Assembly: GCA_005792355.1 (NCBI GenBank)
Contig: SXSC01000025.1
Span: forward strand, 1-64,000
Reading direction: 5' to 3'
DNA: 64,000 nt
From: Opitutaceae bacterium
GTDB taxonomy: Bacteria > Verrucomicrobiota > Verrucomicrobiia > Opitutales > Opitutaceae
How positions within the stretch are numbered: the first letter of the stretch is position 1; every line of letters begins with the position of its first letter. The translations under genes and the position numbers were made by a program. Positions 8,081 to 16,600 of the stretch are shown piece after piece. The notes under the pieces are model-generated. The model made no database searches. It was not told where the DNA came from and was given only the letters and a program-made list of their open reading frames with translations.

Positions 8081-8606
8081 CAGGTGGGCATCGAGCTCCC
8101 GGGAAGCGTCATGCTCAAATCGGGCAGCGCAGACGTTGCCGGTAATGGCGACCTCTTCAGACCAAGCCAAACGGCCACCTCGCACCCTCCGCGCGGTGAA
8201 ACGTTCCAACTCGGCAAAGGCAACGCCGACCGCTTCGTGGTGCGCTTGGCGCAACCGTTCGTCCCCAAAGGTGACGGCGAGCAAGGAAACGCTCTTGGGC
8301 GCCGAGCATTCAAAATCCAGAAAGGCGATCCGCCTCGCGCCCGTGCGAACGGTCAGCTTCCTTCCGGTGAGTGGGTGGCGATTGCAGCGGAGGTGTTCAA
8401 ATGCTTCGTCATGGGCTGCGATCGCGCGGCCCGCGAGGCCTAGTCGCTCCGCCCCCTGGCCCACCCACACTCCCGTGACCGACTCGTTTTCTGAATAGTA
8501 GTCGTTTGCGGTGAGATGAGTCGCGAGGTAGGTCGACCCGTTGTACAGCTTCGCCATCGTGAACATGACACCAACTTGCCACTGCCTGCACGATTCCCCA
8601 AACGAA

Positions 8607-8642
8607 GCCGGCGAACACCGGGACCGGGGCGGTGTTCGCCGA
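8607..8642. repeat. Inverted repeat, copy 1 (downstream of 8673-9584 gene)
   Basis: GCCGGCGAACA (8607-8617) pairs with TGTTCGCCGA (8633-8642) across a GC-rich 15-base spacer. The same arms recur at 9728-9766 on the other side of the gene. No T-tract follows, so a classical terminator is not supported. Confidence 0.6.
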
Positions 8643-8672
8643 ATAGTCTGAAGTGGCGCGGCAACTGGCCGC

Positions 8673-9584
8673 TCAGTTGTTGCCGTAAGTCGGCAGATCG
8701 AGTGGCTGGGCGGAAGCGAGGATCTGGCCGAGTGCCTTGGCGGCAGTATTCTGCACCTCCTCGTCGTTCTTGAACCCCGCGGCGTGGCGCTCGAACCAAG
8801 CGTTGACGCTCCGAAGTTTTCCTTCGGCGCGACGTTGCAACACCGGGAAATGGATGTCCTGCAGCAGCCCGTAGCGCTCGGCATTGGCCTCCCGCCATTC
8901 CTGCACCAAGGCGGTGAGGACGTATTTCTGACCTGGGTGCCTGGCGTCGGCTCGCAGGCGGGGCAGGGCCTGCAACATCCGGGCGTAGGAAGGATTGGCC
9001 TCACCAAGGACGGTTCGAAGCGCCCGAACGAAGAGCGCCCACCAGAGATCAAACCGAGCGCGCATGATCGCGAGGGCACCGTCCGCCGGGGCCTCGGCAA
9101 AAAAACCTTCGGGCACGCGACAGGCTGCGACACCGCGCCAGTATTCCACGGCGATGCGGCGGCCGGCCCGCCACGCCTTGTAGGCGACGGCGAGCTGACT
9201 GTCGTTGGGCTCGATGGCGTGCGATGTCAGAACCGTGCAGTGCTCAGTTGCGACAAAATTGCGGCTTGGAACTGCGCCGGGCGCAGATGGGGCATCGTCG
9301 ATCCAAAACTCGATGTTGCCGGCCTTGATGAGCCAATACTCGGCGCCCAAGTGCTGCTCATAGACGGTGTCAATCGCGCTCAAGACCCGCGCTTCCGCCT
9401 CCGCTTCCCGCCAGTCCAACGCGCGAAGTCGCACATAGGATGCCGCTTCCACCACGAAGGCGGCCTTCGCGGCCGGGGACCCGTTCAGTGGCTCAGGCCA
9501 CCCTGCCTTTTCGTCCAACGCCCGGATGACGCTCCATTCCGCGAGGACTTGGGGCCAATCAGGCTGGGTGGACGGTGAATGCAT
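8673..9584 (-). CDS. Hypothetical protein in the mobile element
   Basis: 303 residues from the ATG at 9584 (an upstream in-frame start at 9644 would add a low-quality 20 residues). Tryptophan-rich and mostly helical, for example FDLWWALFVRAL and VNAWFERHAAGF; central segment has GNIEFWIDDAP, suggesting an enzyme- or ligand-binding fold, but I recognise no family. No signal peptide or membrane helix. It lies between the relaxase and a divergent pair of plus-strand genes and is bracketed on both sides by the same inverted repeat, which suggests it may have arrived as a unit. Confidence 0.6.
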   Translation of the reverse strand: MHSPSTQPDWPQVLAEWSVIRALDEKAGWPEPLNGSPAAKAAFVVEAASYVRLRALDWREAEAEARVLSAIDTVYEQHLGAEYWLIKAGNIEFWIDDAPSAPGAVPSRNFVATEHCTVLTSHAIEPNDSQLAVAYKAWRAGRRIAVEYWRGVAACRVPEGFFAEAPADGALAIMRARFDLWWALFVRALRTVLGEANPSYARMLQALPRLRADARHPGQKYVLTALVQEWREANAERYGLLQDIHFPVLQRRAEGKLRSVNAWFERHAAGFKNDEEVQNTAAKALGQILASAQPLDLPTYGNN

Positions 9585-9727
9585 CAGGGAGAGGGGAGAG
9601 AGATTTCGGTGGTGTGAGGGTATTTTACCATAGAGCGCAACCATCGCAAGATGACGGCAGGAAACTGTTGCGAAAGCCGTGCGTTCATCCCGGGGACGTG
9701 CAGCCAGATGAAACTCGCGTCAAGTGG

Positions 9728-9766
9728 TGCCGGCGAACAGCGGACCTCGGCCCGTGTTCGCCGGCA
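9728..9766. repeat. Inverted repeat, copy 2 (upstream of 8673-9584 gene)
   Basis: TGCCGGCGAACA (9728-9739) pairs perfectly with TGTTCGCCGGCA (9755-9766) across a 15-base spacer containing GGACC. It lies in the divergent promoter region between the minus-strand gene at 9584 and the plus-strand gene at 9816, so it could be an operator as well as a mobile repeat. Confidence 0.6.
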
Positions 9767-9815
9767 TTGGTTCACGTAGGGGCACTTTGTGTGCGATACT
9801 TGCCGTTAAAGAAAT

Positions 9816-10226
9816 ATGTCGGCCTCCCTCAAAGACGCACTCCAACCACCAGCCGATGGCTGGAACAACCATTCTGCATGGCATCCGGCGGTGGACACCG
9901 TTGCCGACGTCCTGCGCGAGTGCGAAGCGAGCGGATTACTGGAGGATTTGCGTGCTGCGTTGGGATGCGCCGGGGAGGACCATCACGTGGTGACGCTCCG
10001 TGCGGTTCGGGACCTCGTGTATGAGTTGGCGGGATCCGAGAACCGCGACCTCGCCGTCGATGTCTTGATCTATGCCACGGGCGTCGCCGAGTTCGACCTC
10101 ACGAGCCTGCGCGATTACGCCCGTAAACACGGGCTTACCCCCGAAGGGTTTCGCCAGCAGGTTCTCAAAATGCAACGGCGGCTGCGGTTGATGCCCCGCG
10201 AGGCCCAGTCGATCGATGCAAATTGA
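9816..10226 (+). CDS. Hypothetical protein, first gene of a two-gene operon
   Basis: 136 residues, acidic N-terminal half. The C-terminal part (TSLRDYARKHGLTPEGFRQQVLKMQRRL region) looks like a helix-turn-helix with a basic recognition helix. A DNA-binding role is plausible but unproven. Its 3' end overlaps the next gene by 11 bases, indicating coupled translation. It is divergent from the gene ending at 8673. Confidence 0.55.
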   Translation: MSASLKDALQPPADGWNNHSAWHPAVDTVADVLRECEASGLLEDLRAALGCAGEDHHVVTLRAVRDLVYELAGSENRDLAVDVLIYATGVAEFDLTSLRDYARKHGLTPEGFRQQVLKMQRRLRLMPREAQSIDAN

Positions 10227-10920
10227 CCTCAAGCAGCTTCTGGCAGCGTTGCCGCCGAGCGGGATTGATCGGGCCACCCGGTTAGGCCTCGCCTTGGCGC
10301 CGAAGATTGAAACGGACGAGTGGCGCCGGCTGGCCGCCCATGTGGCTGGTTTGACTCGGCATGCCACCGGGGCGAGGCAGACGCTGACGGCCTGGCTCGG
10401 CGACGTTCTCGTCTACGGTGCCGACCGCGGTCGCGGGCTGATCGCCGAGTGTGCTCACGCCGCGGGCCTCGATCCCGGAACCTTGCGCAACGCCAAGATG
10501 GTCTGCTCACGAATCCCGGTGTCACGTCGTCATGACGCCCTCAGCTGGTCCCATCACTGTGAGGTGGGAATCGCTTTCCGTGATCCCGCGACCATCGAAC
10601 ATTGGTTGGCGCTGGCGGAGAAGGAGGCGCTTTCAACAGCGGAATTGCGGCGACGGGTGCGCGATCACGTGGCGGCATCGAAGCGCCAGGATCGGCGGCC
10701 CGGTCTGGGCGACTCGATTTCGACCTTTCGGTTGATGCGCGAACTCCGGGCGGCAAGCCGCTCCCTGGCGTACGGTCGGGAGTTGTGGCGGCACTGGTCA
10801 CCCGAGGCGGCCAGGCTGGCAACCGGCGAACTCCGAGAGATGTTCGACTTCGTCGACGCCGTGCGCGCGCGTGCCCTGCGGGACGGCCATCAAGCGCCCC
10901 GCAGCCTGGCGGCGAATTAG
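10216..10920 (+). CDS. Phage/plasmid-type hypothetical protein (ParB-like helical fold)
   Basis: 234 residues. The segment around residues 60-140 (WLGDVLVYGADRGRGLIAEC, GLDPGTLRNAKMVCSRIP, LSWSHHCEVGIAF, STAELRRRVR) matches the pattern of a family seen in phages and plasmids: tryptophan-led helix, 'LxNAxxVxxRxP' helix-turn-helix, then 'LSWSHH' and a final basic helix. Exact function is unknown to me; DNA binding is likely. Overlaps the upstream gene by 11 bases. Confidence 0.6.
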   Translation: MQIDLKQLLAALPPSGIDRATRLGLALAPKIETDEWRRLAAHVAGLTRHATGARQTLTAWLGDVLVYGADRGRGLIAECAHAAGLDPGTLRNAKMVCSRIPVSRRHDALSWSHHCEVGIAFRDPATIEHWLALAEKEALSTAELRRRVRDHVAASKRQDRRPGLGDSISTFRLMRELRAASRSLAYGRELWRHWSPEAARLATGELREMFDFVDAVRARALRDGHQAPRSLAAN

Positions 10921-10957
10921 CGGTCTACTGCCGCTCGCGATTGTTCTCGGCGGGCGA

Positions 10958-11188
10958 TCACCCTCGGGCGGGGATCTTCAATTTAGTGCGGATGTGAATC
11001 TGCACCTCACCGATGTCGAAAAGTACGAAGTGGCCGACCTTGTGGTAGGGGATCCGCCGCAGCTTCGTCCATGAGCGCAGTGTGCGAATCGATGGCTCCT
11101 TGCCGGTGGGAAAGATGCCGCTGGCGCGGAGACCGACGACGTCCGTGAGCTGAGTGGTGATGATGGGGGATGAAGGTGTCGTTTCCAT
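10958..11188 (-). CDS. Excisionase-like (MerR/AlpA-type) small DNA-binding protein
   Basis: 76 residues. The region SIRTLRSWTKLRRIPYHKVGHFVLFDI has the winged-helix layout of excisionases and AlpA-type proteins: a recognition helix with R-W, then IP(Y/F)xKxG, a beta hairpin and a final acidic F-D. It starts 21 bases after the integrase stop, on the same strand, the usual place for an element's directionality factor. Probably controls integrase direction or binds near the attachment site. Confidence 0.7.
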   Translation of the reverse strand: METTPSSPIITTQLTDVVGLRASGIFPTGKEPSIRTLRSWTKLRRIPYHKVGHFVLFDIGEVQIHIRTKLKIPARG

Positions 11189-11209
11189 GCCATCGGGGTC
11201 ACGTCAAGT

Positions 11210-12445
11210 TCACGCCGCGGTCTGGTGTTGCACGACGGGCGCCGGAGCTTCGGTCGGCAGTGGCGTGGCGCCGGGCGAATTCACGGCGACTGCCTGGTGT
11301 CGCGGCAGGATACTCCAGAACTCCTCGGCCTCCGCAGTCGTTTTCAAATCGAGGTAGTGGCGCCGGATGATGCTTTCCGAGTTGCCTGCCTGGATCGCCG
11401 CCTCGCCGATGGATCGGAATTTCGCAACGAACATCGAGATGAACGTGTGACGCATCACATCGTGCGAGAGGTTGAATCGCTTCGAAAACTTGGCGCGTTT
11501 CTTCTGAAAGTTGCCGACCACGATCGGATATTCTCCGAGCGGGTAGGCACGCAGCCATGCCAGAAGGTTCGGTTGGATTGTGATTCGGCGCGGTTCACGT
11601 GTTTTCGATACCTCTGACGAGACGTGAATCACCTCGGTGTCCAGATTCACCGCGTCCGGCTTGAGCTTCTTGATCTCGCCGTGCGGGACGCCAGGCCGGA
11701 TCCCGGCGAAAAGGCAAAGGACATAATACGGCACGAACTTTCCACCCTGGTAGTCTTCGAGGAACTCCAGCAGACCGCGCACTTGTGTAGCGTTAAGTGT
11801 TGCTGCCATCCCGCGGCGGCGACGGATGCGGTGCTGCGGAATCTTCGCGACCGGATTATCGGCGATCCAGCCTCGATGCATGGCGAAGCGGAAGAACGTC
11901 GAGAGGATGCCGCGTCGGTTATTCCACGTCTTTAATCCGGGCTGACCAAGTTCGAGGAATTCGATCAGCCGCGGTGCGTTAATCTCATCGAGTGAAACCG
12001 CGTCGAAGTGCGCGCTGAATCGCTTAAGATCGCCGCGAATCCGCTCCATCTGCGGCGGTGAAAGGTGGTCCTGCGCGAATTCGTGCTCTTTTGCCGCGAC
12101 GTAATCCGCCACGGCATCTTCGATCCTCTTGCGGTGTGCCGGCTCACGGTAGTTTGCGAGCGCGTAGTCGACGTAGAAGGAGAGCGAGTGCGGTTTGTCC
12201 CGCAGTCGAAGAAAAACGGCCTCTGCTTCGCGGGCTTGGTGATCGGCGAGGCTCGATAATAGTGCGCGCTGTCCAGTGGCGGCCTGCAGCGCCTTGATTT
12301 CGAGGGCCGATTTCTCCGCGGCCGCTTCCTCGCGCGTCTTGAAGTTCCGGCGGATGCGTTCGCCGTGAAGGTTGCCTGATACGCGCCACGAAACGGCACC
12401 ATTCCGATTCGCAAATCGGCTGATCGTGAAATCCGACTTATTCAT
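11210..12445 (-). CDS. int: Tyrosine recombinase (site-specific integrase)
   Basis: 411 residues. N-terminal arm-binding and SAM-like core-binding domain (about 100-205) precede the catalytic domain. Catalytic residues visible: Arg250 in FAGIRPG, Lys281 in SKTREPR, His328 and Arg332 in SHDVMRHTF, and Tyr364 in RRHYLDL. The usual third histidine position reads AGNSES (Asn), a tolerated change in some members. The gene ends towards the element and starts 76 bases from the 3' end of tRNA-Glu, the classic integration arrangement, so the element most likely recombined into the tRNA 3' end. The companion att site must lie beyond the left edge. Confidence 0.92.
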   Translation of the reverse strand: MNKSDFTISRFANRNGAVSWRVSGNLHGERIRRNFKTREEAAAEKSALEIKALQAATGQRALLSSLADHQAREAEAVFLRLRDKPHSLSFYVDYALANYREPAHRKRIEDAVADYVAAKEHEFAQDHLSPPQMERIRGDLKRFSAHFDAVSLDEINAPRLIEFLELGQPGLKTWNNRRGILSTFFRFAMHRGWIADNPVAKIPQHRIRRRRGMAATLNATQVRGLLEFLEDYQGGKFVPYYVLCLFAGIRPGVPHGEIKKLKPDAVNLDTEVIHVSSEVSKTREPRRITIQPNLLAWLRAYPLGEYPIVVGNFQKKRAKFSKRFNLSHDVMRHTFISMFVAKFRSIGEAAIQAGNSESIIRRHYLDLKTTAEAEEFWSILPRHQAVAVNSPGATPLPTEAPAPVVQHQTAA

Positions 12446-12489
12446 GCATAGGTTGCCGCGACAACTGGCAACCTAGCTTCCTTGTTTTC

Positions 12490-12515
12490 TTAAGTGCTTA
12501 TAGTTAAGCACTTAA
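12490..12515. repeat. Perfect AT-rich inverted repeat between int and tRNA-Glu
   Basis: TTAAGTGCTTA (12490-12500) and TAAGCACTTAA (12505-12515) with a 4-base spacer. It sits between the tRNA 3' end and the integrase start, where an attachment core, an integrase arm site or the int operator would be expected. No T-tract follows on either strand that would make it a good terminator. Confidence 0.6.
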
Positions 12516-12520
12516 CGTGG

Positions 12521-12595
12521 CGTCCCCACGGGGATTCGAACCCCGGTTCTTACCGTGAAAGGGTAGTGTCCTGGACCAGGCTAGACGATGGGGAC
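12521..12595 (-). tRNA. tRNA-Glu (anticodon TTC)
   Basis: Read on the minus strand, it begins GTCCCCATCGTCTAGCC, with the D-arm CTAGCCTGGTCCAGGACA, the anticodon stem ACTACCC-TTTCACG-GTA and the T-arm GGGGTTCGAATCCCC, then GTGGGGAC plus discriminator G. The 7-bp acceptor stem is complete. CCA is not encoded. The intact 3' half next to the integrase marks one boundary of the integrated element. Confidence 0.95.
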
Positions 12596-12719
12596 CAACC
12601 ATGGAGCCGGGAACCCTACGGCGCACGCTCCTCTGCGCAACTCCAAATTTCATTTTCGAAAATGCCTTACGTTTTGCTCGCGGACCCGCCCCTCTCCCGC
12701 TCAGAAAAGAACCTCCGCC

Positions 12720-13634
12720 ATGAAATTCTCCGCCATCGCCGCCGCCCTGCCGAAAACCGCCGTCACCACCATCGAGGGTCTGCCTTTCCCCCACCTCGCC
12801 TCGGGCAAGGTCCGCGAAATTTTCGACCTCGGGGACGCCCTGCTCCTCACCGCCACGGATCGGTTGTCGGCCTTCGACGTCGTCCTGCCCGATGGCATCC
12901 CCGGCAAGGGCGCCATTCTCACCCAGATGAGCAACTGGTGGTTTGCCCAGACCGGCAGCATCATCCCGGGCCACCTGCTGCCCGACCAGGCCGGCGAATT
13001 TGCCCGCCGTGGGATTACCGGCGCTGATCTCCAGCTCCGCAGCATGATCGTGCGCAAGCTGAAGCCCCTCACCATCGAGTGCGTCGCGCGCGGCTACCTC
13101 ATCGGCAGCGGCTGGAGCGCGTATCAGAAAACTGGATCCGTCTGCGGCATCCGCCTGCCCGCGGGGCTGCGCCAGGCTGACAAGCTGCCCGAGCCGATCT
13201 TCACCCCGACCACCAAGGCGCCCAAGGGCCAGCACGACGAACCGATCGACGACGCCCAGGGTGCCGCCACGATTGGCGCCGCCCTCTACGAGCGCGTGAA
13301 GGCGACCAGCCTCGCGCTCTACCGCTTCGGCCACGAGCGCGCGAAACAGGCGGGCATGATTCTCGCCGACACCAAATTCGAATTCGGCACCGACGCCGCC
13401 GGCAATTTGTTTCTCATCGACGAGGTGCTCACCCCCGATTCGTCGCGCTACTGGCCGGCCGACAGCTACGCCCCCGGCATGTCGCCGCCGAGCTACGACA
13501 AGCAGTTCGTCCGCGATCATCTCGTCGCCATCAAATGGAATCAAACGCCGCCGGGGCCGCCCCTGCCCGCGGACGTGATCGCGCGCACGCAGGGAAAATA
13601 CCTGGCCGCGCTGAAAAATCTGTTGGGCGCCTGA
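12720..13634 (+). CDS. purC: Phosphoribosylaminoimidazole-succinocarboxamide synthase
   Basis: SAICAR synthase joins CAIR and aspartate using ATP in purine biosynthesis (cytoplasm). 304 residues, the longer yeast-like form. Family signatures: SGKVREIFDLGD near residue 30, ATDRLSAFDVVLPDGIPGKG, LTIECVARGYLIGSGWSAY, KLPEPIFTPTTKAP, GMILADTKFEFG and LIDEVLTPDSSRYWP. The ATG at 12720 follows a short leader; an open frame reaching back into the tRNA is not credible. Convergent with the tricorn gene 65 bases on; it is the first ordinary chromosomal gene after the mobile element. Confidence 0.96.
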   Translation: MKFSAIAAALPKTAVTTIEGLPFPHLASGKVREIFDLGDALLLTATDRLSAFDVVLPDGIPGKGAILTQMSNWWFAQTGSIIPGHLLPDQAGEFARRGITGADLQLRSMIVRKLKPLTIECVARGYLIGSGWSAYQKTGSVCGIRLPAGLRQADKLPEPIFTPTTKAPKGQHDEPIDDAQGAATIGAALYERVKATSLALYRFGHERAKQAGMILADTKFEFGTDAAGNLFLIDEVLTPDSSRYWPADSYAPGMSPPSYDKQFVRDHLVAIKWNQTPPGPPLPADVIARTQGKYLAALKNLLGA

Positions 13635-13698
13635 GCGGTGACGGGGTCGTGAGCTCCGGCCCGGTCCCGCGGCGGGACTGCCGGGTTCCGGGGATGGC

Positions 13699-16600
13699 CT
13701 ACGGGTTCGCGCGCTTGGTGGCTTCGGGGCGATCGGTGGATTTGCGCAAGCTTGGCGTCGGGCGTTTCTTCACCGCCGCCACTTCCTCACCCAACACCTC
13801 GACGGCTTTCTTGAGTTGCACGTCCTGATCCGGGGCATTCTGGCCCGGTTGGGGCCACACGATGTGCTGCGGGACCGCGCCGTTCATTTCCATGTCCTCG
13901 CCCGTGTCCTTGAGATACCAGCCGCGTGCGGGGAGCCGCAGTGTCCCCAGATCCATGATGGTGCGGGCGCCGGTGCTGACGACTCCGCCGGCCGTCGGCA
14001 CGCCGATCAGCTGGCCGCGCTGCAGGGTCTTGATCGCGTGGCTGAAAATTTCCGCGTTGCTGAAGCTGTTTTGATTGCAGAGCACCGCGATCGGTTTCGA
14101 CCAGGTGGCGTAGACCTTGCGATCCTGCGGATAGCCGGGGCTGCCGCCGCGCGGTACGGTGAGGGCGTGGAACGGCTGCGTCAGCGCAGTGAGCAGATGG
14201 TCGGCGGTGGAACCACCGCCATTGTCGCGGACGTCGATGACGAGGCCTTCCTTGCCGACTCCGGCGGCGTAGAGGTCCTGTTCGAATTGGAGAAAACTCG
14301 CCTCGCTCATCGCCCGGACGTGGAGGTACCCCAGCTTGCCGTTGGACTGAGCCTCGACGGCGGCCCGATTGTCGCGCACCCATTTCGGGTAGAGGAGCGA
14401 CTGCACGGCGGAGTAGCGCACCGGGCGGAGTACGACCGCGCGCTCCTGACCGCCGGAGTTGCGCACGCGGAGGTGGATATCCCGATCCGGGAGCCCGTTT
14501 AAGACGCGGGCGAGGTCGGTGGCGGCCTCCACGGCGATGCCGTCGATCGTGAGAACGATTTCTCCCGCGGCCACTCCGTTGATTTTGCGATCAGCCGGTC
14601 CGTCCGGAATAACATCGCGCACTTTGAGACCGGGCCCGCGATGCGCCGGATCCCAACGCAAACCCAGGTGGGCGGTGACGGGACTCCAGCCGGCCGGCGA
14701 CTCCGTCGGCGAGGGCCGCGGCGAGAAACCCAGATGAGACCCGTTGAGTTCGCCCAACATCAGGTTGATCACGGTGCTCAGGGTGGGGAGATCCGCGGTG
14801 GAGGCGGCGTCAAGATACTTGAGCCGAATCTCATCCCAGTTCCGATTGCCCAACCGTTCATCATACCACGAGTCGCGCATGGTGCGCCAGGCGAGGTCGA
14901 AGGCGGCGCGGTGCCTGGCCGCGAGGTCGATCTGCTGGGGAACGCGGAAAGTGTAGTTGGTCACCCGGCCGGCGTCCGTCACGCTGGCGGGGACCCCGCC
15001 GGTGCTTGCGCCCGCGGGTGTGGACGGAGCCGGTGGCGTGCCGGGGGGCGTGGCCGGCGGCGTGGCGGGAGGCGGACCACGGGGTGCGACCGGCATGGCG
15101 TCGGCCGGCGCGGATGGGCGACCGGAGCTGGTGAGCCAGACAATCTGGTTTCCCGTCTCGATCCAGCGGCCTTGCGTGCCGGTCTCGGCGCAGAGAAATT
15201 TCGGTTTTAGGTCATCCGGGAAATCAACCGTGTACGTGCCGCGCCGACCCTCGACGGTGGCGGTGAAGGCGAGCTTCTTCGAGTCCGGCGACCAGAACAG
15301 TTCGCGTTCGGTCGAATTGGGGATCGAGATCCGGTGCACGCGTTCGTGCAGGCGATCGAAGTCGATCTTCACTTCGGGCAGTTTTTTCGCGCGACGGGCC
15401 GCGGGAGGTCTTGCCTCGGTACCCGCTTCCTTTTCTTCGGAGGCGGTGGCGGCGACTTCCGGCGTGGGCGTGGCATCGTCCTTGACGGCGGCGGGCGGAC
15501 TCGGGCGCTTTTTGGCCGGTGGGCCGGCGTCCTTCTTCCGTGTTTTCGTCATTTTCTCGAGAGCCTTGTCGAGCGTGCGGTCGCGCTTGTTGCGCACTTC
15601 ATCGTCCGCCCGCAGCCAGACGTAATGGATATCGACTTCCGTTTCCACCCGGCGGCCGGTGAACGCGATCACGCGCCCGTCGGGGGACCAGGCCGGATTG
15701 AACTCGTTGTCGGGATGTTTGGAAATATTCACCGGCTCGCCGGAGCCGTCGGAGGGCAGCAGCCAGATGTCGCGGTTAAAATCCGCATCTTCCATCGCGG
15801 CGACAAACCACTTGCCGTCGGGCGACCACTGAAATTGCGGGGCACTCCAGGATTTCAGGATGCGCTGCGCCGAATTCGCGCCGGGCTCGAGGGTCCAGAG
15901 ATCGCCGTTCCCCTTGAGGAAGGCGAGCCGTTTGCCGTCGGGGCTCCATTGGAGATCGTGCTCGACGTCGGCATCGTTCGTGAGCCGCGTGAGCCTGAAG
16001 CGATCGTTGCGCCACCAGAATTCGTCCGCGCGTTCGCGCGTCGCCTGCCAAAGATCGCTCTGCCCGCCCTGATCGCTGGCGAACAGGATTGAGTTGCCGT
16101 CGGGGGCGAATTGCGGGTCGCGCTCCAATTCCGGCGTGGAGGTGACCTGCCGGGGTTCGCGCAACAGGGTGTCCATCACCCAGAGGTCGCCGCCCGCGAT
16201 AAATGCCACTTCCAGTCCGTCATCTGCAAACGCGACCTCCGTCGCCGTCGCGAGGATGCGGCGCTCCACCGGCGAGGCTTTGGCGTCGGATTCGTTCCAG
16301 ATCTCCAATCGCACCGGGGGCAGATTTTTTCCGACTTGGAGGCGGTAGAGATCAAACAAATGGCGGAACACGATGGTTTGTCCGTCGCGCGAGAGGCACG
16401 GCGTGGTCACGGCATCGTCGTCAAACTTCGTCAGCTGGGTCGCCTTGCCACCGGCCAGTTCGTACTCCCACAGATTGAACGAGCCGCTGCGGGCGCTGAC
16501 GAAGTAGAAGCCCTTCCCATCCGGGCGCCAGCGCGGTGCACGGGCGCTGGTGGCTTCGGCGATGAGCTGGGTGAACTTTCCCGTGGTGGCATCGTGCAGC

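Larger units (their letters stand above)
5383..8566 (-). pseudogene. MobF-family relaxase-helicase (TrwC/TraI type), interrupted
   Basis: The enzyme nicks oriT and unwinds the transferred strand in conjugation. The N-terminal part (start ATG 8566, or 8557) carries LTANDYYSE, the MobF catalytic tyrosine region, and reaches SRELDAHL, the first His of the HUH motif. There a 319-bp insertion (7762-8080) adds foreign codons and a stop. The frame resumes after the insertion with HLHTHLVTANATFD, the rest of the motif, and continues into a helicase: Walker A GVAGAGKTFAL, Walker B TLIVDEAG, then RecD-like motifs (GDSRQHSGVEAGD, TSHKSQGRT, VAFSRAR). Joined, the protein would be about 950 residues, normal for TrwC. 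As it stands the relaxase is split and presumably inactive. No coupling protein or type IV secretion genes lie in view, so the element was probably mobilizable rather than self-transmissible, or is incomplete. Confidence 0.9.

Noticed and set aside
12588-12719. Upstream extension of purC
   Set aside because: It overlaps the tRNA-Glu gene and adds no family similarity; the conserved PurC region starts after the ATG at 12720.
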